A stretch of DNA of 64,000 nucleotides from positions 146,253 through 210,252 of the forward strand of contig ONFF01000003.1 of NCBI GenBank assembly GCA_900317055.1. Reading direction: 5' to 3'. Position 1 is the first letter of the stretch. Every line of letters begins with the position of its first letter. This document shows positions 32,794-42,507 of this stretch, piece by piece. Below the pieces are notes generated by a model. That model searched no databases. It was not told the DNA's origin and was given only the letters and a program-made list of their open reading frames with translations. Made by a program: the position numbers and the translations under genes. Origin of the DNA: an uncultured Bacteroidales bacterium. GTDB lineage: Bacteria; Bacteroidota; Bacteroidia; Bacteroidales; F082.

Positions 32794-33684
32794 ATGGAAA
32801 AGGTTCTTGTTAGCATTCGTTGTTTGGCATATAATCATGCGTCATATATTCGCCAGTGTTTGGATGGTTTCGTGATGCAAAAAACCAGTTTTTGTTTCGA
32901 GGCTATTGTTCATGATGATGCATCAACGGATGGAACGGCTGCTATCATTAGAGAATATGCTGAAAAATACCCCAATATCATCAAGCCTATTTTTGAAACC
33001 GAAAACCAATACTCAAAACATGATGGTTCTTTGCGAGATATTATGAATGCAGCTTGCAAAGGCAAATATATTGCCATGTGTGAGGGCGATGATTATTGGA
33101 TTGATCCTTACAAGCTCCAGAAACAGGTTGATTTTATGGAACAGCATCCCGATTATGTCGCTTGTTTCCATAATGCAAGGGTGCAGTATAATAATCATGT
33201 TGCGCTGTTTAATAATTTGGAAGAAAAGCATCATACTCCTACCGAAGATATTATCAAACGCCGTTGGTTCATTGCCACACCTTCGCTTTTGTATCGTAAC
33301 ATTGTTCTTGAAATGCCTGAGTGGAGTAAAGAAGTCGTCAATGGAGATTATATGATGGAATTGTTGCTTGCAAAAGAAGGCAAGTTCTATTACATGGATG
33401 ATGTGATGGCTGTTTATAGACAAGACGGTCAAGGTATGTCTTCTGTGCTTAAAAGGGATAAGGTGAATATGATAGATAGGCTGATTGATTTGCTGGAAAA
33501 GATGAAGCTTTATTACGGCGATGAATATGCTCCTGCGTTTGACAAATCTATTAGGAATTATCAAACCATCCGAGATGATTATGAAAAAGAAGCCTATTTT
33601 GAACAGCATCCAATAGCAAGGTTTTTCAGGCCAAAAACATACAAGCGGATGATAAAGAAGAAGCTTAGAAGTATTGTCCAATGA
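32794..33684 (+). CDS. Glycosyltransferase family 2
   Basis: A 296-residue GT-A enzyme. I start at ATG 32794 (MEKVLVSIRCLAYNHASYI) because the residues in frame upstream are not family-like. AIVHDDASTDGTAAII and MCEGDDYWIDPYKLQKQVDFM (read as MCEGDDYW, then PYKLQKQVDFM) are the standard blocks, with the metal-binding Asp pair in EGDDYW. It follows the CitE-like gene after 44 bases and overlaps the next glycosyltransferase by ATGA. It should add a sugar to the chain; donor unknown. Confidence 0.87.
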   Translation: MEKVLVSIRCLAYNHASYIRQCLDGFVMQKTSFCFEAIVHDDASTDGTAAIIREYAEKYPNIIKPIFETENQYSKHDGSLRDIMNAACKGKYIAMCEGDDYWIDPYKLQKQVDFMEQHPDYVACFHNARVQYNNHVALFNNLEEKHHTPTEDIIKRRWFIATPSLLYRNIVLEMPEWSKEVVNGDYMMELLLAKEGKFYYMDDVMAVYRQDGQGMSSVLKRDKVNMIDRLIDLLEKMKLYYGDEYAPAFDKSIRNYQTIRDDYEKEAYFEQHPIARFFRPKTYKRMIKKKLRSIVQ

Positions 33685-34535
33685 AACTTTCCATCATAAC
33701 CATCAACCGTAACAACGCAGCGGGTCTCGAAAAGACTATACAAAGCGTAGCTGCCCAATCTTTCAAGGAGTATGAGTACATAGTCGTTGACGGTGCCTCA
33801 ACTGATGATAGCGTGAATGTTATCAAAGCGCATGAAAGCGATTTTGATTGTCTGAAATGGGTTTCAGAGCCAGACTCTGGCATCTATAATGCCATGAACA
33901 AAGGCTTACATATGGCTTCAAGCGACTATATACAGATTCTCAACTCTGGCGACTGCCTTGCTGCACCCGATGTAACGGAACGAATGTTGAAGGCCCTGAA
34001 AGAGAATGAAGGACCTTCCATCCTTTACGGCAACATGGTGAAATGTTTTCCCGATGGACGCCGTTTGGTGGATAAATGTTTTGCGGGACAGGAAATCACT
34101 ATGTTGGGGATGTATACTGGGACATTAAACCATGACCCCGCCTATATCCGTCGCGACTTGTTCGATAAATATGGTTATTATGATGAAGGTCTGAAGATTG
34201 TCTCCGACTGGAAATGGTATCTTCAAGCCATTGTTTTTGGTGGCGAAAAACCAAAGTATGTGGATGTGGATGCCACCTTGTTTGACATGACGGGAATAAG
34301 CGAGAATGGGGGCCAAAATCGAAGTCTCATCGATCATGAGAAGAGGACGGTTCTCGAACAATTGATAAACCCACAATTCCTTCAGGATTATGACAATTAT
34401 GCTTCCGACATCTATTTTATGCGTCGTATCCGAAGGCACCGTATTGCATTTAAGTTGGTATGGTTCATCGAAAGAGTGCTGTTCAAAATCGAAAAGAATA
34501 GGAACAAACGTTTAGGCATCCAAAAATGGGAGTAA
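33681..34535 (+). CDS. Glycosyltransferase family 2 (WcaE-like)
   Basis: A 284-residue protein. LSIITINRNNAAGLEKTI, YIVVDGASTDDSV and SEPDSGIYNAMNKGLHMA are the blocks of the short WcaE-like GT2 branch, in which the metal motif is NSGD (ILNSGDCL) rather than DxD. HDPAYIRRDLFDKYG is also usual there. ATGA overlap with the previous gene marks coupling. It probably transfers fucose, colitose or a similar sugar, but the donor is not predictable here. Confidence 0.86.
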   Translation: MKLSIITINRNNAAGLEKTIQSVAAQSFKEYEYIVVDGASTDDSVNVIKAHESDFDCLKWVSEPDSGIYNAMNKGLHMASSDYIQILNSGDCLAAPDVTERMLKALKENEGPSILYGNMVKCFPDGRRLVDKCFAGQEITMLGMYTGTLNHDPAYIRRDLFDKYGYYDEGLKIVSDWKWYLQAIVFGGEKPKYVDVDATLFDMTGISENGGQNRSLIDHEKRTVLEQLINPQFLQDYDNYASDIYFMRRIRRHRIAFKLVWFIERVLFKIEKNRNKRLGIQKWE

Positions 34536-34548
34536 AATTCGAAAGGAA

Positions 34549-35481
34549 ATGAAGACGATTTTATTATTAGGGGGCTATGGTTTTTTGGGAACCAATATCA
34601 TCAAGATGATTGATGACTCGTTTGCCCAATCCTATCGTGTTGTGGTGCTGGATAGAATGCCATCCCATCCTTCTGGTTTGAGGTTCGATTGTGTGAAAAA
34701 GGTGTATGTTGGTGATTTTTCTGACGAGTCGTTTTTGAAGAATGTTTTTGAAGAAAACGATATTGACTTGGTGATTCACTCATTGAGCTCAACAATTCCC
34801 TTGGGTACGAATAATGCCAGATTCGACATCGAAACCAATCTTGTTCCAACGATAAAGCTATTGGATTGCATGTTGGAACACCATGTTTTTGATATCGTCT
34901 TTATTTCATCAGGGGGGGCTATCTATGGCAATAGCTATGAGGGTGCACATAGGGAAGATGAGAACACATTCCCTATCAGCTCTTATGGAGTAGTCAAATT
35001 GACAATTGAAAAGTATTTGATGCACTATGCGACATATTATGGACTAAGGCCTTTGGTGTTGCGATTGTCTAATCCATACGGACCTTACCATTATTCCATG
35101 AAACAGGGTCTTGTCAATGTGGCTTTGGCTACAGCGCTTGGAAATGAGCAATTTGTCGTGTGGGGTGATGGGACTGCCGAGAAGGATTACATTTATGTTC
35201 GGGATTTTGTTTCAGTCATGTTTCAACTTGTTGACTGTGGCGTTCATTCAAAAGTCATCAATGTCGGTAGTGGACAGGTTGCATCGGTGAATCAGATTCT
35301 AGGCGAAATTAAGCAAATGATCCCATCGTTTTCATGGGAATACAAGGAAGCCTCCAAATTGGATGTCTCGCGTTTTGAATTAGACACAACACTACTGCGC
35401 TCATATATCGGAGCATATGCTTTCGTCAAATTGGACGAAGGAATAAGAATGACATATGAATGGGAAAAACAGCGGAGATGA
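34549..35481 (+). CDS. NAD-dependent epimerase/dehydratase (GalE-like SDR)
   Basis: A 310-residue extended SDR acting on a nucleotide sugar. The dinucleotide motif is GGYGFLG at 8-14 in place of the usual GAAGFIG. The catalytic residues are Ser121 (ISSGGAIYG), Tyr146 and Lys150 (SSYGVVKL). RLSNPYGPYHYSMKQG and WGDGTAEKDYIYVRDFV are typical of the UDP-GlcNAc/UDP-glucose 4-epimerase side of the family. Its stop overlaps the next start by ATGA. It supplies an isomerised sugar donor; which one is unknown. Confidence 0.86.
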   Translation: MKTILLLGGYGFLGTNIIKMIDDSFAQSYRVVVLDRMPSHPSGLRFDCVKKVYVGDFSDESFLKNVFEENDIDLVIHSLSSTIPLGTNNARFDIETNLVPTIKLLDCMLEHHVFDIVFISSGGAIYGNSYEGAHREDENTFPISSYGVVKLTIEKYLMHYATYYGLRPLVLRLSNPYGPYHYSMKQGLVNVALATALGNEQFVVWGDGTAEKDYIYVRDFVSVMFQLVDCGVHSKVINVGSGQVASVNQILGEIKQMIPSFSWEYKEASKLDVSRFELDTTLLRSYIGAYAFVKLDEGIRMTYEWEKQRR

Positions 35482-36449
35482 AGCTGAGTATTGTAACAAC
35501 GATGTATAATTCGGCGAAGTATTTGCCCAAGTGTGTGGATTCTTTGCTGAATCAAAATTTGTCCGAAGATGATTATGAGATCGTCTTGGTCAATGATGGC
35601 AGTCCTGACAATAGTTTGGAACTTGCCGAGCAATATGCATCTCGTCATAAGAACATCAAAGTGTTGTCTCATGAGAATAAGGGACTGGCTGGAGCTAGAA
35701 ATACAGGACTTGATGCGGCTACGGGTGAATATTTGTGTTTTGTTGATCCCGATGACTATGTCCATCCCGATATCTATGGAAAGTTGTTGGGAATGATGGA
35801 CGAGAGACATCTTGACATATTGCGGTTCAATTACGACATGGTGAATGAGGATTATCAAATCATCGATAAGCCCAAAGGAACAGTAATAGATTATTCACCC
35901 CAGGTTATGGATGGAGAGACATTCTTGGATGAGCGTTTGGGTTACGGATGCTTTGTCTGGTCTTATGTGTATAGGTTGTCATTCCTTAGGAAGACTGGAG
36001 TCAGGTTCAAGGAAGGGGCTTATTTTGACGATACAAATTGGTTTCCGAGGGTGTGTTGCATGGCGGATAGGGTAGATAGTGTCGATATTGTTGGTTATTA
36101 TTACCTTCAGCGTAGTGGATCGTTGGTGAATAGTATGACCGAGGAAGCCAAACAGAAGAAAGTAAAAGGTCAGGTGGATTTGATATATAGTTTAAAGGAT
36201 TTTGCTGGTCAAACCCATTCTGAGAAGGTGAAACACTGGTGCCTATCTATGGCTTCCTTGACCGTTCTTGCAATCATGTCGTTTGCTGTTGATGAGAAAA
36301 AGGAGGATGTGGTTGCGTTGGTGAGCGGCTTAGATGTGTTTCCTTTGGAGCTGAGATTGAATAATACGACCAAGAGAGTGAAAAGTAAGTTGAGGTTGAT
36401 CAACTGGTCTCCAAAGATGTATTATAAGTTATATCAATTGCTTAGGTAA
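35478..36449 (+). CDS. Glycosyltransferase family 2
   Basis: A 323-residue GT-A enzyme. I take ATG 35478, which gives an ATGA overlap with the epimerase stop; ATG 35460 lies six codons earlier. LSIVTTMYNSAKYLPKCVDS, IVLVNDGSPDNS and FVDPDDYVHPDIY (metal-binding Asp90 and Asp93) are the standard blocks, and GLAGARNTGLDAA precedes them. This is the EpsH/CpsJ-like branch. It adds one sugar at the cytoplasmic face; donor unknown. Confidence 0.88.
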   Translation: MKLSIVTTMYNSAKYLPKCVDSLLNQNLSEDDYEIVLVNDGSPDNSLELAEQYASRHKNIKVLSHENKGLAGARNTGLDAATGEYLCFVDPDDYVHPDIYGKLLGMMDERHLDILRFNYDMVNEDYQIIDKPKGTVIDYSPQVMDGETFLDERLGYGCFVWSYVYRLSFLRKTGVRFKEGAYFDDTNWFPRVCCMADRVDSVDIVGYYYLQRSGSLVNSMTEEAKQKKVKGQVDLIYSLKDFAGQTHSEKVKHWCLSMASLTVLAIMSFAVDEKKEDVVALVSGLDVFPLELRLNNTTKRVKSKLRLINWSPKMYYKLYQLLR

Positions 36450-36468
36450 TCGTACATTTGGTGATTAA

Positions 36469-37188
36469 ATGATTCCGAAAAAAATACACTATTGTTGGTT
36501 CGGAAAAGGCGAAATGCCTGAACTTGCATTGAAATGCATTGAGTCTTGGCATAGGTGTATGCCTGATTATGAGTTTAAGTTGTGGAATGAAGAGCGCTTT
36601 GATGTAGAATCAATTCCTTATACTAAAGAAGCCTACGAGGCTCGCAAGTTCGCCTTCGTGAGCGATTATGTGCGTCTTTTGGCTTTGGAGCAGGAGGGAG
36701 GAGTCTACATGGATGTTGATTTCGAAACTTATAAAGCTTTTGATGACTTGTTGACTTGGAAATCTTTTGCTGGCTTTGAAGGTAGCAAGCATTCCCCTTT
36801 AATGATGGGGGTGATAGCAAGTGAAGCTCATGGCGAATGGGTTACGGAGATGTTGGAAGCCTATCAAGGGCGGCACTTTTTGAATGCTGATGGCACACCT
36901 GATTTGACTACTAATGTCCAGTTCATATCTGCAATAATGCGGAACAACGGTTTTGTGCAGAACGGCAAAGAACAAGACTATAAAGATTTGCATGTTTTTC
37001 CCGTGGATTATTTCTGTCCGCTACAGACAACAGGTGAATACCTGTGTACTGAGAATACATATTGCGAGCATCGAGGTTTGGGCTCTTGGGAAGAAAAAGA
37101 TGGTGGCTGGAAGGCAAAAGTTGGTGAAATCGTTGGCCCGAAAAACATGGCTCGATTGATAAAGTTGAAAAGACGCATTCTCGGATAA
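36469..37188 (+). CDS. GT32-like (OCH1/capsular) glycosyltransferase
   Basis: A 239-residue protein. IPKKIHYCWFGKGEMPELAL, KLWNEERFD, KFAFVSDYVRLLALEQEGG and the metal motif YMDVDFE (about 79-85) are the family blocks of GT32 mannosyl/galactosyltransferases with the DXD motif. Length is normal for the bacterial capsular branch. It should transfer a hexose from a nucleotide donor. The gene stands between a GT2 gene and the membrane protein that follows. Confidence 0.89.
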   Translation: MIPKKIHYCWFGKGEMPELALKCIESWHRCMPDYEFKLWNEERFDVESIPYTKEAYEARKFAFVSDYVRLLALEQEGGVYMDVDFETYKAFDDLLTWKSFAGFEGSKHSPLMMGVIASEAHGEWVTEMLEAYQGRHFLNADGTPDLTTNVQFISAIMRNNGFVQNGKEQDYKDLHVFPVDYFCPLQTTGEYLCTENTYCEHRGLGSWEEKDGGWKAKVGEIVGPKNMARLIKLKRRILG

Positions 37189-37230
37189 AATGAAATTGAG
37201 TATTTTTGCACCGAAATTGAAGACATCGTT

Positions 37231-38625
37231 ATGTTGACTTATTTTCCTAATTATTTTTCGCGCCGTGCTATCATGTGCTATGTTATTACGCTAGCCTTGG
37301 TGAGTGCCCTGTTCATAAACTATGTACTTCCTCTCAAGTTTGTTGTTTTTGGTTTTGTCGCTGTGGTTATTTTTTTCACATATGCCAGCAAACTGACAAT
37401 GAATTGGGGACGTTATAATGAAAATGTTTTTCAGAGGAGGGTGTTCGTCGCGGCATTAATCATTCGTCTTGTTTATGTAATTTTCATTTATTATTTTTAT
37501 ATTAGTGAGACGGGCGAGCCACATGCTTATCATAAGGGTGATGAGGGCTTGTACCAAGCTGTAGCGGCAAGATGGTATGAAGCTGGCTTTGAGGCTTTTC
37601 ACACCACCATTACAGATTATCTTGACTTTGATGACACGGGCTATTGCTGGTGGTTGGCAATTTTGTATTTGCCTTTTGGCCCTGAAGTTTTGGTGGCTCG
37701 TGTTGTGAAGTGTTTTGTTGATGCATTGAGTTGTCTGTTGCTCTACAATTTGGCTAAACGCAACTTTGGGGAGTCTACTGGACGCATAGCAGCTATTTTC
37801 TATATGCTCATGCCCAATGCATGGTTTTATTGCGGAGTTACGTTGAAAGAAATAGAAATGTCGTTCTTGGTTATCTTATTTGTTGAACGCGCAGATTCGG
37901 CCCTGCATTCCTCTAAACTCAAGATACAAAACTTGATTATACCGTTAATGGCATCAGCAGCAATGCTGACTTTCCGCACAGCCTTGGCTGCAGTTATGGT
38001 TGCGGCGTTGGCACTTGCATTCATTGTTGGTTCGCAGAGACAATTGCAATTATGGCAAAAGGTCGTGTTGGGAGCAGTCTTTGTCGTTTGGATGTTTTTG
38101 ACGGTTGGTGTTGAGTTGGTACAAGAGAGTGCTAATTTGTGGGCGAATAGAGCTTCTACGCAGGAATCAGGTTATGCCTGGCGCGCCGAGACCAACTCGT
38201 TTGCACAATATGCTTCAGCAGCCATATTTGCTCCCTTGATTTTTACAATTCCCTTCTCTTCAATGGTGGATATTCTGAATCAGGAGAATCAGATGATGAT
38301 GAATGGGGCAAATTTCATCAAGAATATTCTTTCCGGATTGACCATATTTGCGTTGTTTATGTTAGTGAAGCGGCGTACTTGGCGAGATCATGTGCTTCCA
38401 CTAGCGCTAATGGGTGGCTATTTGGTGGTTCTGGTGTTTAGTAATTTTGCCCACTCTGAGCGCTTCCACTTCCCGGTGTTGGCTCTAGAATTGATGTTTG
38501 CTGCCTATGGCGTATCGCAAGTGACAAACAAACACAAACGATTATACATGATTTGGATGGTGGGTATTAGTATTGCTAATATATTATGGGCATGGATTAA
38601 ACTGGCTGGTAGAGGTTTGGCATGA
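37231..38625 (+). CDS. Polytopic membrane protein, GT39/ArnT-like or Wzy-like
   Basis: A 464-residue protein with about ten to eleven membrane helices. After two helices comes an outer loop HAYHKGDEGLYQAVAARWYE with a conserved-type Asp-Glu, then FDDTGYCWWLAILYLPFG. This is like the GT-C fold (GT39/ArnT) in which an acidic residue in the first large loop is catalytic. SERFHFPVLALELMFAAYG near the end is like the same group. It could be a GT-C glycosyltransferase using a lipid-linked donor, or the chain polymerase. It is the only such candidate in the window, and no Wzx flippase is seen. The end overlaps the next gene by ATGA. Confidence 0.7.
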   Translation: MLTYFPNYFSRRAIMCYVITLALVSALFINYVLPLKFVVFGFVAVVIFFTYASKLTMNWGRYNENVFQRRVFVAALIIRLVYVIFIYYFYISETGEPHAYHKGDEGLYQAVAARWYEAGFEAFHTTITDYLDFDDTGYCWWLAILYLPFGPEVLVARVVKCFVDALSCLLLYNLAKRNFGESTGRIAAIFYMLMPNAWFYCGVTLKEIEMSFLVILFVERADSALHSSKLKIQNLIIPLMASAAMLTFRTALAAVMVAALALAFIVGSQRQLQLWQKVVLGAVFVVWMFLTVGVELVQESANLWANRASTQESGYAWRAETNSFAQYASAAIFAPLIFTIPFSSMVDILNQENQMMMNGANFIKNILSGLTIFALFMLVKRRTWRDHVLPLALMGGYLVVLVFSNFAHSERFHFPVLALELMFAAYGVSQVTNKHKRLYMIWMVGISIANILWAWIKLAGRGLA

Positions 38626-39557
38626 GAATACTTGTTGTCGCTTCATTCAATAAAGGTCGTTTCGCCCCATTCATTGTTGAGCAAGTCGGGGCACTTGAAA
38701 AGCAGGGCTGCACAACTGGCTTCTTTGGATTGCAAGGCAAAGGCTTACGAGGCTATTTGAGAAATTTGCCTTTGTTGAAGCAGAAAATCAAAGAGTTTTG
38801 TCCTGATGTTATCCATGCGCATTATGGTCTGTCTGGACTTTTCGCCAACTTGCAGCGTCGCATCCCTGTTGTGACCACTTATCACGGCTCTGACATCAAT
38901 GACAAAAAGGTTTTGCCTTTTTCAAGGGTCGCCATGTTTTTATCCGCATGGAATGTGTTTGTGTCGCGAAAGACTTTGGAAATTGCAGGACCAAAGGAAA
39001 AATACAAGCTGTTGCCTTGTGGGATTGACCTGTCCGACTTGCAATTGACAGAAAAAGCGGAGGCGAGGCGAAAGATGAATCTACAGGCAGACGGAAAATA
39101 CATTCTATTTGCCGGTGCATTTGATGTTGAAGTGAAAAATGCTCCGTTGGCCAAAGACGCGGTTGCATTACTGCAAGATATTAAAACTGAATTGCTTGAG
39201 CTGAAAGGTTATACGAGAGAAGAGGTGACCTTGCTCATGTGTGCCGCTGATGCCTTTCTATTGACTTCATTCATGGAAGGCTCTCCTCAAGTCATCAAGG
39301 AAGCCATGGCTTGCGGATGTCCAATTGTGAGTGTAGATGTAGGTGATGTCCGGGAAAGGGTGGCTGGTGTTGAAGGCTGCTATGTGGCAAACACTCGAGA
39401 ACCAGAAGAATTGGCAGGCCTGCTGCGGAAAGCGATGTCTTTCGAGGGAAGAACGAAAGGTCATGATAAAATCGTTGCGGATGGCATTGATAATCGGCAA
39501 GTGACAAAACAACTTATTGAGATATATGAAAGGGTGTTGAGAAGTGAGAATCATTGA
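38622..39557 (+). CDS. Glycosyltransferase family 4 (short form)
   Basis: A 311-residue GT-B enzyme. RILVVASFNKGRFAPFIVEQ, DVIHAHYGLSG and TTYHGSDIN form the N-terminal domain. FAGAFDVEVKNAPLAKDAV, LLTSFMEGSPQVIKEAMACG (donor motif with two Glu) and GDVRERVAG form the C-terminal one. The stretch between KDAVALLQ and ELLELKGYT is short compared with most GT4 enzymes, a form seen in other Bacteroidota glycan loci. ATGA coupling to the upstream gene. Donor unknown. Confidence 0.87.
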   Translation: MRILVVASFNKGRFAPFIVEQVGALEKQGCTTGFFGLQGKGLRGYLRNLPLLKQKIKEFCPDVIHAHYGLSGLFANLQRRIPVVTTYHGSDINDKKVLPFSRVAMFLSAWNVFVSRKTLEIAGPKEKYKLLPCGIDLSDLQLTEKAEARRKMNLQADGKYILFAGAFDVEVKNAPLAKDAVALLQDIKTELLELKGYTREEVTLLMCAADAFLLTSFMEGSPQVIKEAMACGCPIVSVDVGDVRERVAGVEGCYVANTREPEELAGLLRKAMSFEGRTKGHDKIVADGIDNRQVTKQLIEIYERVLRSENH

Positions 39558-40545
39558 AGGTGAACACATTGATCCGATATTGTGGTCTGGATTGGTGAAA
39601 CAATCGCCATGGTCAACATGGTTTCAAACCCAAGAAGCGTATGCGTTTTTTGAAGGCCTCTCTTTTCTTGAGGCTTTTGCAATCGCTGTTGAGACGGATG
39701 GGCAGCTAAAAGGGTTAATTACGGGCTATATCCAAAAGGATGGCGGAAAGATAAAACAGTTTTTTTCCCGAAGGGCTATTATTGTTGGTGGGCCGCTATT
39801 GTCGGATGAGATTACTGATGAAGAACTATCTTTCCTGCTGTCTGCACTGATAAAGAAGCTTCGGAGAAAAGCCATATTCGTCGAAACCCGTAATTTTAAT
39901 GACTATAGTCGTTGGCACTCGGTTTTCGAACAATCGAAGTTCGACTATGAACCACATTATGATGTCCAAGTGGATACAACTTCTATGGAGTTGGTTAATA
40001 GCAAGTTGGATAGGAATAGGAGACGTAATATTAAAAAAGCATTGGATAATGGTGTTGTCATTGATGAAAAACCAAATGCAGAGGATTTGAAGCAGTTGTA
40101 TTCGATGCTTGAGGAATTATATACTACAAAGGTCAAAACACCGTTGTTTCCATTCGAGTTTTTTGAGAAACTCAGCAAAATACATTCATCTCGGTTTTTC
40201 TTGGCCAAAAACGCAGAGGGACAAATGCTTGGCGGTTTGATTTGTGTGGAATTGGAACATAGGGCAGTATATGCATGGTTGGCTTGTGGTGACGATTACA
40301 ACTATAAATCATTATCTCCTTCTGTAATGGTCAATTATGCCGGAGTCAGCTATGCGGCACGAGAGGGAGTACCTCTGTTTGATTTCATGGGAGCTGGTAA
40401 ACCCGATGACGGAGGCTATGGAGTTCGCGATTTCAAGTTGAAATTCGGTGGCGATTTGGTGGAATATGGGCGTTATGTTCATGTGTGTAACCGCATGCTG
40501 TTCAGTATCGGTAAAATGGCTGTAAGAATATTGAAGAAAGCATGA
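39544..40545 (+). CDS. FemAB/GNAT-like aminoacyl- or acyltransferase
   Basis: A 333-residue protein with a GTG start inside the end of the GT4 gene (14-base overlap). It has the two-GNAT-lobe layout of FemAB-like proteins: STWFQTQEAYAFFE near the start, VGGPLLSDE (about 82-90), DRNRRRNIKKALDNG (about 156-170, a basic helix typical of the family) and the C-terminal VPLFDFMGAGKPDDGGYGV-RDFK with FKLKFGG. FemAB proteins add amino acids from aminoacyl-tRNA to glycan stems. Homologues in exopolysaccharide loci are common but their reaction is not settled. Might decorate the glycan. Confidence 0.8.
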   Translation: MRIIEGEHIDPILWSGLVKQSPWSTWFQTQEAYAFFEGLSFLEAFAIAVETDGQLKGLITGYIQKDGGKIKQFFSRRAIIVGGPLLSDEITDEELSFLLSALIKKLRRKAIFVETRNFNDYSRWHSVFEQSKFDYEPHYDVQVDTTSMELVNSKLDRNRRRNIKKALDNGVVIDEKPNAEDLKQLYSMLEELYTTKVKTPLFPFEFFEKLSKIHSSRFFLAKNAEGQMLGGLICVELEHRAVYAWLACGDDYNYKSLSPSVMVNYAGVSYAAREGVPLFDFMGAGKPDDGGYGVRDFKLKFGGDLVEYGRYVHVCNRMLFSIGKMAVRILKKA

Positions 40546-41627
40546 ATATTTTAATTGACATCAACCATCCAGCCCATGTGCATCTGTTTCGGAATGTATA
40601 TAAGATGCTGGTTGAAAAGGGTCATGAGGTGCTTGTCGTTGTCAAGGAGATTCCTTCGGCGATGAAGCTACTCGATTTGTATGGCATTCCGTATGTCAAC
40701 ATCGGGAAGAAAGACGATGCGATTGGCAAAAAAGGTTTAGACCAACTGGTTTTTGATCGGCGTTTGCTTAAATTGGTTCGTCAACATCATGTCGATTTGG
40801 GCGTTGGCTCTTCGATTAACATTCCTCATGTCAGCAAGTTGAGCAAGATGAAAAGCATTATCTTGGATGACGACGACGACGAAGCGGAACCCTTGTTCGT
40901 CAAGTTTGGACATCCTTTCGCCGACACCATACTGACACCTTCGGCCATCAAACGAAAATCATCCAAAGCAGTTTATGTAGATGCCTATCATGAATTGGCG
41001 TATCTCCATCCGAACCGTTTCGCTCCTGACCCGAGCGTGTTGAGTGATGCAGGCGTTGAGGAAGGAGAGCCCTATTTCATCTTGAGGTTCAACGCTTTCA
41101 AGGCACATCATGACATTGGTGCTGAGGGGTTGTCCATCGAAAACAAGCGTCGGCTTGTGGAACGGCTACTAGCCTGTGGAAAAGTTTTCATCACCACCGA
41201 ACGGAACATTGATGACGAGTTTAAGCCATACCAACTCGCGGTATCGCCCGACAAGGCGCATTCGTTGATGTATTATGCCACGATGTTTGTCGGCGATAGC
41301 CAGACGATGACATCTGAAGCTGCTGTCCTGGGCACTCCTGCGGTCAAGTGCAACAGCTTTGCAGGCCGTTTGGCTGTGCCTAATGAATTGGAGCAGAGGT
41401 ATGGTTTGTGTTATTCGTTTTTGCCTGAACAACAGGAAGCTTTCTTTGCCAAGATAGAAGAATTGCTCGCCATGTCCGACCTGAAAGGGGAGTGGCAGCG
41501 GCGGCGACAACACCTGTTTTCCGAGAAGATTGACTATACCAGCTTTTTGGTTTGGTTTGTTGAGAACTATCCCCAAAGCAGGCAAACCATTGTGGAACAA
41601 CCTGAATTCCAATTCCAATTCCGATGA
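40542..41627 (+). CDS. DUF354 family GT-B-like protein
   Basis: A 361-residue soluble protein. NILIDINHPAHVHLFRNVYK at the start, then EVLVVVKEIPSAMKLLDLYGI and GDSQTMTSEAAVLGTPAVKCN (about 251-271) are the DUF354 blocks. The fold is like UDP-GlcNAc 2-epimerase and GT-B glycosyltransferases. An unusual acidic run DDDDDE occurs at about 110 (ILDDDDDEAEP). The end QFQFQFR is simple-sequence-like. It overlaps both neighbours by ATGA. Function is not known; a glycosyltransferase or epimerase role is likely. Confidence 0.83.
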   Translation: MNILIDINHPAHVHLFRNVYKMLVEKGHEVLVVVKEIPSAMKLLDLYGIPYVNIGKKDDAIGKKGLDQLVFDRRLLKLVRQHHVDLGVGSSINIPHVSKLSKMKSIILDDDDDEAEPLFVKFGHPFADTILTPSAIKRKSSKAVYVDAYHELAYLHPNRFAPDPSVLSDAGVEEGEPYFILRFNAFKAHHDIGAEGLSIENKRRLVERLLACGKVFITTERNIDDEFKPYQLAVSPDKAHSLMYYATMFVGDSQTMTSEAAVLGTPAVKCNSFAGRLAVPNELEQRYGLCYSFLPEQQEAFFAKIEELLAMSDLKGEWQRRRQHLFSEKIDYTSFLVWFVENYPQSRQTIVEQPEFQFQFR

Positions 41628-42415
41628 GTAAAGATTTCACATTGGAGAAATATGCAGAATTGCTTCAGAGCTTGAAAAAGGGCGGTTATCGCTTTTTGAC
41701 ATTTGAGCAATATTGCATGGAAAAAGAATCTCTGAATGATGTTAAGTTTGTTATTCTTCGTCACGATGTGGACTTGAAAGCCGACAATTCTCTCGCTACG
41801 GCTAAAATTGAGCATTCGTTCGGGATAAATGCATCGTACTATTTCCGCGTCGTTGAGCAGAGCAACAAGCCTGGAATCATTAGGGAAATAGCTGAAATGG
41901 GTCATGAAATCGGCTATCATTACGAAGACATGACCATTTGTGAAGGCGATGTAGAAAAAGCCATTGGGCATTTCGAAAAGCAATTGGGTTATTTTCGTCA
42001 GTTCTATCCTGTGAAGACCATCTGCATGCATGGTGCACCGCGCAGCAAATTTGATGGGCGTGACCTGTGGAAGAGGTTTGATTATCATAATTTTGGAATT
42101 ATAGGCGAACCTTATTTTGATGTAGACTTTTCAAGAGTTTTCTATCTTACGGATACGGGTCGCCGATGGGATGGTTTCAATGTGAGCCTTCGTGACAAAG
42201 TACCCATCTATCAAGATGAATGGGTTCGGCAAGGATTGGTTTTCCATAGTACTGATGATGTTGTTGATGCCATCGAAAATGAGGAATTGCCTAAACAATT
42301 AATGATGACAACACACCCTCAGCGTTGGACAGATCAAGTTGTAGAATGGCTTAAAGAAAAGACTATGCAATCAACTAAAAATATGGTGAAAGGATTCATG
42401 GTGAGGCTCAATTGA
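41624..42415 (+). CDS. Polysaccharide-deacetylase-like protein (NodB fold)
   Basis: A 263-residue protein with no signal peptide. VILRHDVDLKADNS (RHDVD, about 44-48) is the NodB metal motif start; HEIGYHYEDMTICEGD supplies the His residues of the second motif and TICMHGAPRSKFDGRD the third. It could remove an N- or O-acetyl group from the glycan or from its precursor. It acts in the cytoplasm as far as the N-terminus shows, which suggests a lipid-linked intermediate. It is the last gene of the large locus. Confidence 0.8.
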   Translation: MSKDFTLEKYAELLQSLKKGGYRFLTFEQYCMEKESLNDVKFVILRHDVDLKADNSLATAKIEHSFGINASYYFRVVEQSNKPGIIREIAEMGHEIGYHYEDMTICEGDVEKAIGHFEKQLGYFRQFYPVKTICMHGAPRSKFDGRDLWKRFDYHNFGIIGEPYFDVDFSRVFYLTDTGRRWDGFNVSLRDKVPIYQDEWVRQGLVFHSTDDVVDAIENEELPKQLMMTTHPQRWTDQVVEWLKEKTMQSTKNMVKGFMVRLN

Positions 42416-42434
42416 TTTTTTAGCATTTTTTCCT

Positions 42435-42476
42435 TGGCATTAGTGCCTTTTTATCCGAAAAATATTTGTAATTTTG
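42435..42476 (+). promoter_or_regulatory. Weak terminator-like hairpin and promoter before the export genes
   Basis: GGCA-TTAG-TGCC followed by five T (42436-42452) could be a weak terminator for the large operon. TAATTTTG at 42469-42476 matches the -7 promoter consensus; a -33 box is not clear. The next gene starts 31 bases downstream. This would let the Wza/Wzc/CpsB genes be made separately from the glycosyltransferases. Confidence 0.55.
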
Positions 42477-42507
42477 CAACCTAATACAACAAGAAATTTT
42501 TATAGTG